Notes under the pieces: model-generated
Database searches by the model: none
Told to the model about the DNA's origin: nothing
The model's input: only the letters and a program-made list of their open reading frames with translations
In this document: positions 1-6,427 of the stretch, piece after piece
Position numbering within the stretch: position 1 is the stretch's first letter
Layout of the letters: the number at the start of each line of letters is the position of its first letter
Source: Pseudomonadota bacterium
Lineage (GTDB): Bacteria > Pseudomonadota > Alphaproteobacteria > Acetobacterales > Acetobacteraceae
Direction: 5' to 3'
Length of the DNA: 6,809 nucleotides
Assembly: GCA_021805485.1 (NCBI GenBank)
Contig: JAJZFF010000228.1
Coordinates: 1-6,809, forward strand
Program-made: the position numbers and the translations under genes

Positions 1-1157
1 CGGCCCATCTCGAGATTGAGCTGGCTGGTGAGCGCCACCCGGCCGTCCCAGTCATCGGAGCGGACCTTTTCGAGTGCCAGCGCCTTGACCGTGCGCACGC
101 CGTAGAGGCTTTCGACCAGCACCGCGCCCTTCCGGCTCTCGGCCTCGATGATGCGGCCGGTCAGCCGGGCAAGCGCGGGCAGGAAGGCGGTGATGATGAC
201 GGCGATGGTGGCCGAGGCGATCAGCACCGTCCAGGCGAGGAAGGCGTTGAGGTAGAACAGGATCGGCAGGACCAGCGCGATCATGAAGATGTTGATGAAG
301 GTGGTCAGCAGCCGGCCGGTGATGAAGTCCCGCACGCGGTAGATCTGGCCGACCTTGTAGCCGATCTGGCCGGCCTGGTTGCGCTCGAAGAACTCGATCG
401 GGATCGTCATCAGCCGGTCGAAGATCATCAGGTTCAGCCGGGCGTCGAGCCTGGTGGAGAGCATCACCAGCATCATCTGCCGGCCCCAGGTGAGCACCGC
501 CTCCCAGAGGATGGCGATGACGAAGACGATCGAGATCAGCGCCAGCGTGTTCATCGCGTGGTACTCGATCACCGAGTTGAGCACGACCATGACCAGCAGC
601 GCCGGGATCACCTGCAGCACGGTGAGCGTGACCGAGCTGATCGCGATGTCGCGCAGGATGCGCTTCTCGCGCCAGACCATGCGGAAGAGGAGCGCGAAGT
701 TGAAGACCGGCTCGGCATCGTCCTCGCCGCGCTCGCCGCGGACGAGGAGCACCGTGCCGTCCCACAGCTGGCCGAGCTGCAGCTCGTCGACCGGGACGGG
801 CGCGGTGCCCTGCGGGGCGCGGGGGTCGCGCAGGAACACGACGGCGCGCTCGCGGTCGGCGGCGACCATGATCGCCGCGCCGCCATCCTTCAGCAGCAGG
901 ATGACCGGCGCCGTCGTCTCGATCTTGAGGAGCTGGCGGAAATTGACGCGGATCGCGCGGGCCCAGAGCCCGGCATCGCGCGTCCATTCGACGAGACCGG
1001 CGGAGGATGGCGGCGCGCCGCCGCCCTCCTTGCGCAGGAGTTCAGGATCGAGGTCGATTCCGTGGAACCGGGCCGCGGCCCTGACCGCCAGCACGCGCAC
1101 GTGAAGCTCCCTGCCGCCATCCGGCGCGGCATCCACCGGCTCGATTGTCTCGCTCAT
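1..1157 (-). CDS. Type I secretion ABC transporter (HlyB-like), N-terminal part; 3' end outside window
   Basis: This is an inner-membrane ABC exporter subunit that would work with a membrane-fusion protein and a TolC-type channel to secrete a protein, typically an RTX-like or adhesin substrate. The first 385 residues are present and no stop is reached. Residues about 18-140 look like a C39-peptidase-like domain. The catalytic Cys is absent (the segment reads VRAAARFHGIDLDPE), and the His position also looks replaced (KDGGAAIMVAADRERAVVFLRDP), so it should be a non-cleaving chaperone-like domain as in HlyB. The transmembrane domain follows, with helices near 168-195, 203-225, 278-300 and 303-330. 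The family signature FFERNQAGQIGYKVGQIY lies at 256-273, followed by a RDFITGRLLT segment. The ATG at 1157 fits the short N-terminal lead of HlyB proteins. A purine-rich GGGGAAAG lies about 10-13 nt upstream, so ribosome-binding support is modest. A GTG at 1220 is in frame but poorly supported. The nucleotide-binding domain lies off the window. Confidence 0.88.
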   Translation of the reverse strand, partial: MSETIEPVDAAPDGGRELHVRVLAVRAAARFHGIDLDPELLRKEGGGAPPSSAGLVEWTRDAGLWARAIRVNFRQLLKIETTAPVILLLKDGGAAIMVAADRERAVVFLRDPRAPQGTAPVPVDELQLGQLWDGTVLLVRGERGEDDAEPVFNFALLFRMVWREKRILRDIAISSVTLTVLQVIPALLVMVVLNSVIEYHAMNTLALISIVFVIAILWEAVLTWGRQMMLVMLSTRLDARLNLMIFDRLMTIPIEFFERNQAGQIGYKVGQIYRVRDFITGRLLTTFINIFMIALVLPILFYLNAFLAWTVLIASATIAVIITAFLPALARLTGRIIEAESRKGAVLVESLYGVRTVKALALEKVRSDDWDGRVALTSQLNLEMG

Positions 1158-1163
1158 CAGACA

Positions 1164-1192
1164 AGATCTTTCCCCGTTGCGATAGATCTTTC
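1164..1192. repeat. Two direct AGATCTTTC repeats, 20 bp apart
   Basis: AGATCTTTC occurs at 1164-1172 and again at 1184-1192, start to start exactly 20 bp, about two helical turns. On the strand of the exporter gene the word reads GAAAGATCT, and the proximal copy lies just upstream of that gene's ATG at 1157, next to its ribosome-binding area. The spacing on one face of the helix and the position suggest a possible repressor site, but two 9-mers are slender evidence. Confidence 0.4.
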
Positions 1193-1239
1193 GTCCGGGG
1201 CGCGCCTGCCGGTCTGCCACGCCGTGAACCGGCGCCGCG

Positions 1240-1258
1240 GGGTGCCAAAACCGCACCC
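1240..1258. promoter_or_regulatory. Inverted repeat GGGTGC-N7-GCACCC
   Basis: A perfect 6-bp inverted repeat with a 7-bp spacer (CAAAACC). It sits 82 bp upstream of the exporter start and next to the AT-rich patch. There is no T-tract on either strand, so it is not a rho-independent terminator. It could be an operator half-site pair or chance in GC-rich DNA. Confidence 0.3.
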
Positions 1259-1267
1259 GGTTACGAA

Positions 1268-1281
1268 ATCAAATATCAAAT
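1268..1281. repeat. Tandem ATCAAAT x2 in AT-rich patch
   Basis: Two perfect back-to-back ATCAAAT words, followed by a partial CAAAC, form the core of the most AT-rich stretch of the window's left half. They lie in the centre of the divergent intergenic region, where promoter melting or binding of an AT-preferring protein would be expected. No function can be assigned. Confidence 0.4.
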
Positions 1282-1297
1282 CAAACATTCAACACTC

Positions 1298-1317
1298 CGT
1301 TAGCACATGTGCGGACG
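1298..1317. promoter_or_regulatory. 20-bp dyad with GCACATGTGC core (candidate operator)
   Basis: A perfect 10-bp palindrome GCACATGTGC (1303-1312) is flanked, after 2 unmatched bases on each side, by CGT on the left and ACG on the right. This makes a 20-bp site with 16 symmetric positions. The size and symmetry match a dimeric regulator site. It lies about 100 bp upstream of the acetyltransferase start and 141 bp upstream of the exporter start, so it could control either or both. The regulator is unknown. Confidence 0.45.
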
Positions 1318-1343
1318 CTTTTTCCATAGATTTGAACCCGCCG

Positions 1344-1364
1344 CGAAACGGGTCTTGCGTTTCG
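1344..1364 (+). promoter_or_regulatory. Inverted repeat CGAAACG-N7-CGTTTCG upstream of acetyltransferase
   Basis: A perfect 7-bp inverted repeat with a 7-nt spacer (GGTCTTG). It ends 49 bp before the acetyltransferase ATG, so it lies around the promoter or in the 5' leader. As RNA it would form a 7-bp hairpin, but no T-tract follows, so it is not a terminator. An operator or leader structure is possible. Confidence 0.35.
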
Positions 1365-1398
1365 GCCCCGGCGGTGCTGGATCAGGCAGCGATCTGCC

Positions 1399-1404
1399 AA
1401 GGAG
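1399..1404 (+). promoter_or_regulatory. Ribosome binding site AAGGAG of the acetyltransferase gene
   Basis: A near-consensus AAGGAG sits 9 nt before the ATG at 1414. This decides that start over the out-of-frame ATG at 1307. Confidence 0.8.
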
Positions 1405-1413
1405 CACGCGACC

Positions 1414-1917
1414 ATGGATATCCGCCCCGCCGCCCCGGAAGACCTGCCCGCCTGCCAGGCGATCTATGCCCATCACGTGCTGGAGGGGACCGGAACGTTC
1501 GACGAGGTGCCGCCCTCCCTCGAAGCGCTGACGGCGCGGTTTCGCGAGGTCACCGGCGCGGGACGCGCCTGGGTGGTCGCCGCCGATGCGACGGGCATTC
1601 TCGGCTTCGCCTATTTCGACCAGTACCGCGCCCGCTCGGCCTACCGGTTCACCGCCGAGGACAGCGTCTATGTGCGCGAGGACGTGCGCGGCCAGGGGGT
1701 GGGCAAGGCGCTGGTCGCGCGGCTGCTCGACGAGGCGCGCGCCGCCGGATTCCGGGAGATGCTCGCCGTGATCGGCGATTCGGAGAATGTCGGCTCGATC
1801 GGGGTGCATGCCAGTCTCGGTTTCCAGCGGGTGGGGACGCTCCGCGATGTGGGGTTCAAGTTCGGCCGCTGGATCGACGTGGTGATCATGCAGCGCCATC
1901 TCGGCGGCCAGGGTTGA
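1414..1917 (+). CDS. GNAT family N-acetyltransferase, phosphinothricin-acetyltransferase-like
   Basis: A 167-residue cytoplasmic enzyme that would move acetyl from acetyl-CoA to the amino group of a small molecule. The whole chain fits the Pat/Bar-type (COG1247) branch of GNATs. It has an N-terminal MDIRPAAPEDLPACQAIY start, a TGTFDEVPPS segment at 26-35, and YRARSAYRFT followed by DSVYV. The acetyl-CoA pyrophosphate loop RGQGVGKAL is at 92-100. AVIGDSENVGSIGVHASLGF near 118-137 and a VGFKFGRW segment ahead of IMQRHLG close the fold. The length equals the usual family length. A good AAGGAG site precedes the ATG. The gene converges on motA with only 6 bp between stops, and no terminator is visible there. 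Family members acetylate phosphinothricin, methionine sulfone or sulfoximine and related amino acids, so the real substrate cannot be read from sequence and resistance should not be assumed. Confidence 0.92.
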   Translation: MDIRPAAPEDLPACQAIYAHHVLEGTGTFDEVPPSLEALTARFREVTGAGRAWVVAADATGILGFAYFDQYRARSAYRFTAEDSVYVREDVRGQGVGKALVARLLDEARAAGFREMLAVIGDSENVGSIGVHASLGFQRVGTLRDVGFKFGRWIDVVIMQRHLGGQG

Positions 1918-1923
1918 GGACGG

Positions 1924-2793
1924 TCAGGCGGCGATCTTGAGGGACTCCACGGATTCCTCCAGTTCCTGGAAGGTCGGCATGAACAGGTTGGGCACCATCT
2001 TGCGGCCGACCTCGACGCTGACCTGCGGCGCGTTGCCGTGCAGATGCGCGACCAGCACCGCGCGGATCACCTCGAAATAACGGGAATCCTCCTCGACCAC
2101 GCCGCGCAGCCGCACCGAGAGCGGCCCCACCACGCCATAGGCGAGCAGCACGCCGAGGAAGGTGCCGGTCAGCGCCTCGCCGATCATTTCGCCGAGCACG
2201 GCGGGCGGCTGGCTGATATGCGCCATCGTCTTGATCACGCCGAGCACCGCGGCGACGATGCCGAGCGCGGGCAGGCCGTCCGCCATCGTCTGCAGCGTGT
2301 GGGCGCCGTGCAGCTCCTCGGCCAGGGTCTTGCGCAGTTCGCGGGCCATCACGTCCTCGATCTGGTGCGGATCGTCGGCGTTCATGCCGACCATCCGCAG
2401 ATAGTCGCAGATGATCGCGGTGGCTTCCTCGTTCTTGAGGATGGCCGGGAAGTGCTTGAAGACCGGGCTTTCCTCCGGACGCTCGATATGCGGCTCCAGC
2501 GCCATGGCGCCGCGCGTCGCGGCGAGGCGGACAAGGTAGAACAGCAGGCACAGCAGGTCAGTGTAGTCGGCCTTCTTGAAGGCGCCGCCGCGCAGCACCT
2601 TCTTGAAGCCGGCCAGCGTGTGCTTGATGTCGTGCATCGAGTTGCCGGCCACGAAGGTGCCGACCGCGGCGCCGCCGATCGTGATGAGTTCGAAGGGCAT
2701 CGATTTCAGCAGCGGACCGATCGCCCCGCCCGTCACGATAAAGACGCCGAACACGCAGACGAGCAGGAATGCAACGCCTCCCAAAGTGAGCAT
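1924..2793 (-). CDS. motA: Flagellar motor stator protein MotA
   Basis: A 289-residue inner-membrane protein that forms the proton-driven flagellar stator with MotB and pushes on the rotor protein FliG. Two N-terminal membrane helices (about 1-22 and 34-52) are followed by a large cytoplasmic loop containing RGAMALEPHIE (94-104; E100 aligns with the rotor-facing E98 of E. coli) and the NEEATAIICDYLRM segment. Two further helices carry the proline signatures DGLPALGIVAAVLG (P175, matching E. coli P173) and TGTFLGVLLAYGVVGPL (P224, matching P222). The C-terminal GRKMVPNLFMPTFQELEE is typical. An in-frame TGA two codons upstream fixes the ATG at 2793, with a close GGTGA before it. The gene lies 39 nt downstream of motB, so the two are almost surely co-transcribed, in the reverse of the usual order. 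Confidence 0.97.
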   Translation of the reverse strand: MLTLGGVAFLLVCVFGVFIVTGGAIGPLLKSMPFELITIGGAAVGTFVAGNSMHDIKHTLAGFKKVLRGGAFKKADYTDLLCLLFYLVRLAATRGAMALEPHIERPEESPVFKHFPAILKNEEATAIICDYLRMVGMNADDPHQIEDVMARELRKTLAEELHGAHTLQTMADGLPALGIVAAVLGVIKTMAHISQPPAVLGEMIGEALTGTFLGVLLAYGVVGPLSVRLRGVVEEDSRYFEVIRAVLVAHLHGNAPQVSVEVGRKMVPNLFMPTFQELEESVESLKIAA

Positions 2794-2832
2794 ATTTCAC
2801 CGAAATCTCAGAACATTGCATCTCCGTTCGGG

Positions 2833-3948
2833 TCATGGCGCCTTGGCACCATCTGTTTTGACCCCTTCCGGCAGTGCCGGACGCACCACCAGTATTCCCA
2901 CCCGCCGATTGGCTGCCGCCAGCGGATTGGATGGGATGAGCAGCTTGCGGTCGGCATAGCCGCTCACGCGCGCGATCAGCCGCTTCGGAAAGCCGGCCTT
3001 GACCAGGACCGCGCGCGTCGCGTTCGCGCGCTCGACGGACAGGTCCCAGTTGTCCTTGGGACCGGCGACATAGGGCCGGGCATCGGTGTAGCCGGCGATG
3101 CGGATCCGGTCGCCCAGCCGGGACAGGATCGGCGCGATCTTGGTGAGCAGTTCCAGCGTCATCGGGTTCGGCCGGGCCGAGCCGAGCGCGAACATCGGCC
3201 GCTTGTGCGCGTCCATGATCTGGATGCGCAGGCCCCGCGGCGTGACGTGGACGCTGACCTGTTTCGAGAGCGACGCCAGATCCGGGTCCTGCGCCATCAT
3301 CTGCCGGATCTCGGAACCCGCGGTCCTGAAGCGGGCTTCGCCGAGATTGCCGGGGGCGAGGCCGCCGATGGCGCCGCCGGTGCCGGCGGCGGCCTTCTCG
3401 CCGGACGGCGCGGACCGCGCCCCGGCGGCGGGCGAAGCGGGCTTCTGCAACTCGGGCGCGGGCTTCGGCGCCGCGTTCGACGCGGTGGCGCCGGAGGCAC
3501 GCGGCTTGTGGCCGGCGCCGGGCGAGGTGTTCACCATGTCGTTGCCGGTGGGATGATCCGGGCGGATCTGCTGGCCCTGCGGCGTGTGCGGCACCTGGTA
3601 GGAGACCGGGTTGTGGCCGACGGTGACGCGCACCGCCCCGCGATCCGACGAGAGGGCGCCCTTGTCGAACGGGGTGCTGCCGCCGAACGGCTTGCCCTCG
3701 CCGGAGGCGGCGCGGTTGAGCACGTTGGCCTGGCTGAAATAGTCGGCGAGGCCGACGCGCTGCGCCTCGGTCGTCGCGTTGATCAGCCACATCAGCAGGA
3801 AGAAGGCCATCATCGCGGTCACGAAGTCGGCATAGGCGACCTTCCAGGCGCCGCCGTGATGGCCGCCCTCGACGATCTCCTCGCGGCGGATGATCAGGTT
3901 GACCGCCTGATCGCCCCCCTTGCCGCCCTTCTTCTTGCGCTGCGCCAT
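2833..3948 (-). CDS. motB: Flagellar motor stator protein MotB
   Basis: A 371-residue stator partner of MotA with one membrane helix and a periplasmic peptidoglycan-binding domain. The N terminus is basic (RKKKGGKGG). GGAWKVAYADFVTAMMAFF at 32-50 carries the proton-binding Asp (D41, equivalent to E. coli D32), and the helix runs to about 56. The following amphipathic stretch EAQRVGLADYFSQ (61-73) is the expected plug. A long Ala/Pro/Gly-rich linker (about 110-200) makes the protein larger than enterobacterial MotB (about 308 residues), as is common in alphaproteobacteria. The OmpA/MotB domain spans about 230-355, with GYTDARPY (D289) and NWDLSVERANATR (R307) as peptidoglycan contacts. AAAGGTGG ends 10 nt before the ATG and is the likely ribosome site. 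The gene is first of the motB-motA pair, 43 bp after the terminator of the upstream operon. Confidence 0.97.
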   Translation of the reverse strand: MAQRKKKGGKGGDQAVNLIIRREEIVEGGHHGGAWKVAYADFVTAMMAFFLLMWLINATTEAQRVGLADYFSQANVLNRAASGEGKPFGGSTPFDKGALSSDRGAVRVTVGHNPVSYQVPHTPQGQQIRPDHPTGNDMVNTSPGAGHKPRASGATASNAAPKPAPELQKPASPAAGARSAPSGEKAAAGTGGAIGGLAPGNLGEARFRTAGSEIRQMMAQDPDLASLSKQVSVHVTPRGLRIQIMDAHKRPMFALGSARPNPMTLELLTKIAPILSRLGDRIRIAGYTDARPYVAGPKDNWDLSVERANATRAVLVKAGFPKRLIARVSGYADRKLLIPSNPLAAANRRVGILVVRPALPEGVKTDGAKAP

Positions 3949-3991
3949 GAACCCCTTGCCACCTTTCGGGGCGGAGTATCGGGGGTGGGGG

Positions 3992-4021
3992 TTAAAAAAG
4001 GCTGAATCGGAGACCGTCAGC
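3992..4021 (-). terminator. Rho-independent terminator of the glycosyltransferase-dehydratase operon
   Basis: Read on the minus strand, GCTGA pairs with TCAGC and the inner CGG pairs with CCG around a TCT loop, with a 2-nt AT bulge on the 3' arm. A C and six T residues follow at once. The 5' arm begins in the last codons of the dehydratase gene and includes its TGA stop. The element would end the upstream operon and leave motB and motA to their own promoter in the remaining 43 bp. Confidence 0.65.
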
Positions 4022-5000
4022 AGGTGACTTCGAGGGCGCGGGCCAGCGTTCCGGGATCGGCATTGCCGCCGGAGAGAACGACTCCCACCGCCAGGCCGTC
4101 GAGCGGCAGCGCCTCGGCCAGCACCGCCGCCAGCGCCACCGCGCCGCCGGGCTCGACCGCGAGCTTGAGATGGCGCAGCGCGAAGCCCATCGCGGCGAGC
4201 ACCTGCGACTCGCCGACGGCGACGGCGCCGGCGAGGCGGGGCGCGTTGAGCGCGAAGGTGAGTTCGCCGGGCGTCATCGCCATCAGCGCGTCGCAGAGCG
4301 CGGAGCCCGCGCCGTCGTTGGCGAGGCGGGTGCCGGCGGCCAGCGAGCGGCCGGTATCGTCCCAGCCCTCGGGCTCGACGGCGATCAGCCGGGTCGCGGG
4401 CGAGGCGTGTTCGAGGGCGAGGGCGCAGCCGGCGGTCAGGCCGCCGCCGCCGGTGCAGACGAAGACGAGATCGAGTTCGGCGCCCGCCGCCCGCGCATCC
4501 TCCACCAGTTCGAGGGCGAGGGTGCCCTGCCCGGCGATCACGTCCGGATGGTCGTAGGGGGGGATCAGGGCGGCGCCGGTGCGGGCGGCGATGGCGGCGC
4601 CGATCGCCTCGCGGTCCTCGGTGCGGCGGTCGTACTGCACGATGTCGGCCCCCCAGGCGGCGGTCGAGTCGCGCTTGATGGCGGGGGCGTCGCGCGGCAT
4701 CACGATGGTGGCGGGAATCCCGAGGGCGGCGGCGGCGCAGGCCACCGCCTGGCCGTGATTGCCCGAGGAATAGGCGACGACGCCGGGGGCGCGGACCGCA
4801 GGGGCGAGCTTCAGGATCGCGTTGGTCGCGCCGCGCAGCTTGAAGCTGCCGGTGCGCTGCAGCGGCTCGGCCTTGATGAAGACGTCCGCGCCGGTCCGGT
4901 CATCAAGGACGGGAGAGCGCAGCGCCGGGGTGCGGACGATGTGCGGGGCGATCAGGGCGCGGGCGGCGAGAACATCCTCGGCGGTGGGCAGGCGGGTCAT
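4017..5000 (-). CDS. PLP-dependent threonine/serine dehydratase (serine racemase-like fold)
   Basis: A 327-residue cytoplasmic fold-type II PLP enzyme. The family deaminates L-threonine or L-serine to 2-oxobutanoate or pyruvate, and some members racemise serine or act on 3-hydroxyaspartate. The PLP lysine is K54 in GSFKLRGA (51-58). The substrate loop is SSGNHGQAVA (78-87) and the phosphate-binding glycine loop is TGGGGL (183-188). E209 and D215 in VEPEGWDD match the divalent-cation site of serine racemases. LSGGNADP (309-316) closes the PLP site. There is no C-terminal ACT domain, so it is not the isoleucine-feedback IlvA type. The ATG overlaps the stop of the GT39 gene (ATGA), and a GAGG lies 8 nt upstream inside that gene. 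A terminator covers its end. Its link to the glycosyltransferases is only positional, and the exact substrate is not readable. Confidence 0.88.
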   Translation of the reverse strand: MTRLPTAEDVLAARALIAPHIVRTPALRSPVLDDRTGADVFIKAEPLQRTGSFKLRGATNAILKLAPAVRAPGVVAYSSGNHGQAVACAAAALGIPATIVMPRDAPAIKRDSTAAWGADIVQYDRRTEDREAIGAAIAARTGAALIPPYDHPDVIAGQGTLALELVEDARAAGAELDLVFVCTGGGGLTAGCALALEHASPATRLIAVEPEGWDDTGRSLAAGTRLANDGAGSALCDALMAMTPGELTFALNAPRLAGAVAVGESQVLAAMGFALRHLKLAVEPGGAVALAAVLAEALPLDGLAVGVVLSGGNADPGTLARALEVTC

Positions 5001-6427
5001 TGCTTGGGCCTCATGATTGCGGCGGGGGCGGCGGCGAGCCGGGCGGCGGACAGGACGTAGGATTCGATCGCGACGCCGGCGCGGCGGCGGGCGGCATGGC
5101 CGGCGGGGACGGCGGCGGCGACCTCGCCTGCGGCGAAGCCGGCGAGCCAGGACGGTTCGACCAGCAGGACCGGCGTGCCGGGCGCGGCCGGCGGGGCGGC
5201 GAAGAAGCGCCAGCGCGGGCCGATTCCGACCACGGCGAAGCGGGGCGGCAGGTCGTGCGCGAGTTCGGACAGGGTGCTGTAGTCGGTGCTGGCGATCACG
5301 GTGAGGTGGCGCGACGCGGCGGCGCGGGCGACCTCGCGCGCCAGCGCCTTCCAGCCGGCGAGGCGGATCGCGGTCGGGTCGCGGTGCGGGGGCAGCGGGA
5401 ACGGGGCGGCGGCGGCCTGGAGCCAGACGATCGCGGCGAGCAGGAAGCCGAGCGCCGCGGCGGCCCGCAGCCAGGCGCGGGCGATGCGCGGGGCGATGGC
5501 GCCGGCGGCGAGGGCGGCGCCGGGGTAGAGGATGGCGGGCCAGTTCGCCTGCACCGGGCCGGAGAGCGTGTGCTCGGCGAAGACGGCGGCGGGCACCAGC
5601 ACGGCGAGCAGGACCAGTCGGGCCGGGGCGGAGCGGTCGCGCCGCAGCGACCAGACGCCCCAGGCCATCAGGCCGAGGACGATCGGGGTGGCGAGGCCCA
5701 CCTGACCGCCGACCAGCCCGAGCAGGTGGCCGGGCAGGCCGGCAAGGTCGAGATGCGCGGAGCGGCCGCCCTGCTTGGCGAAGCTCGCCCAGCCATGCGC
5801 CGCGTTCCACAGGACCACCGGCAGCATCGCCAGCAGGCCGAGCAGCAGGCCGAGCCAGGGCAGCTTCCGGCGCAGCCCCGCCCTGCCCTCCCGCGTGACC
5901 AGCATGAACAGGCCGATGGCGACGAAGAGCAGGGCGGCGGTGTATTTGGCCTCGAAGCCGAGGCCCGCGGCGAGCCCGGCGGCGAGGACCCAGCGGTCGT
6001 CGCCGGTGGCGAGCCAGCGCGCCATCGCCCAGAGCGAAGCCGTCCAGAACAACAGGAGCGGTGTGTCCGGCGTGGTGATGATGGCGCCGGCGTTCAGCAC
6101 CAGGGTCGCGTTGAGCAGGAGCGCTGCGGTGAGGCCGGCGCGGCGGTTGGGAAAGAGATCCTCGCCGGCGCGCCAGAGCAGCAGCGTGCCGATGGCGGCG
6201 GAGAGCGGCGAGAGCAGGCGGATGCCGAGCGCGCCGTTGCCGGCGAGGGCGGTGCCGGCGCGGATCCAGAGCGCGATCAGCGGCGCGTCGTCGTAATAGC
6301 CGGTGGCGAGGTGCTTCGACCACAGCCAGTAATAGGTCTCGTCCGGCGAGAGCGGAATGAGGGCGGCGAGGACGAGGCGAAGGAGGGTGAGGCCGGCCAG
6401 GGCCGCCAGCCAGGCCCGGCTTCTCAT
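4997..6427 (-). CDS. GT39 / ArnT-like membrane glycosyltransferase
   Basis: A 476-residue polytopic protein expected to transfer a sugar from a polyprenyl-phosphate donor to an acceptor on the outer face of the inner membrane. After a first helix (about 5-26) comes the hallmark acidic pair D29-E30 in the SPDETYYWLWSKHLATGYYD segment, which in this family lies in the first periplasmic loop and is needed for catalysis. A second motif TTPDTPLLLFW (118-128) is also typical. About ten further hydrophobic segments run to about 340, then a soluble, probably periplasmic, C-terminal part from about 345. The DE pair at 29-30 supports the ATG at 6427, which sits in an ATGA. No good Shine-Dalgarno lies ahead of it. 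Instead the 26-bp repeat array with overlapping mini-ORFs leads into this codon. The end overlaps the dehydratase gene by 4 nt. Acceptor and sugar are unknown; lipid A and protein glycosylation are both possible. Confidence 0.88.
   Translation of the reverse strand: MRSRAWLAALAGLTLLRLVLAALIPLSPDETYYWLWSKHLATGYYDDAPLIALWIRAGTALAGNGALGIRLLSPLSAAIGTLLLWRAGEDLFPNRRAGLTAALLLNATLVLNAGAIITTPDTPLLLFWTASLWAMARWLATGDDRWVLAAGLAAGLGFEAKYTAALLFVAIGLFMLVTREGRAGLRRKLPWLGLLLGLLAMLPVVLWNAAHGWASFAKQGGRSAHLDLAGLPGHLLGLVGGQVGLATPIVLGLMAWGVWSLRRDRSAPARLVLLAVLVPAAVFAEHTLSGPVQANWPAILYPGAALAAGAIAPRIARAWLRAAAALGFLLAAIVWLQAAAAPFPLPPHRDPTAIRLAGWKALAREVARAAASRHLTVIASTDYSTLSELAHDLPPRFAVVGIGPRWRFFAAPPAAPGTPVLLVEPSWLAGFAAGEVAAAVPAGHAARRRAGVAIESYVLSAARLAAAPAAIMRPKQ

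Larger units (their letters stand above)
1158..1413. promoter_or_regulatory. Divergent intergenic region between the type I exporter gene and the acetyltransferase gene
   Basis: This 256-bp stretch has no convincing gene and must hold the promoters for both divergent neighbours. It contains a clearly AT-richer patch at about 1261-1300 in otherwise GC-rich DNA. It also holds two exact 9-bp direct repeats at 1164 and 1184, tandem ATCAAAT words at 1268-1281, and dyads at 1240-1258, 1298-1317 and 1344-1364. I could not fix -35/-10 boxes for either gene with confidence. The density of symmetric elements suggests regulator binding, but this is inference. Confidence 0.6.

Noticed and set aside
1307..1531. 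Plus-strand ORF beginning MCGRF, the N-terminal motif of SRAP/HMCES-type DNA-crosslink proteins
   Set aside because: Only the first five residues match. The rest is low-complexity translation that runs out of frame into the well-supported acetyltransferase gene, and there is no ribosome site before the ATG.
3976..3983. FliA (sigma-28)-like -10 box CCCGATAC upstream of motB on the minus strand
   Set aside because: It matches the GCCGATAA consensus at 6 of 8 positions, but no acceptable TAAAGTTT-like -35 box lies at the right distance, so it is not called as a promoter.
2038..4005. Long plus-strand open frame opposite motA and motB
   Set aside because: It is antisense to two well-recognised genes, rich in His, Arg, Asp and Gln as expected of a shadow, and has no recognisable domain.
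4017..6323. A single 768-residue minus-strand protein fusing a basic domain to the dehydratase
   Set aside because: Its first part is a shadow frame of the GT39 gene (long Arg/Pro/Ala runs). The dehydratase starts at 5000, where an ATGA overlap and a GAGG site support the start.
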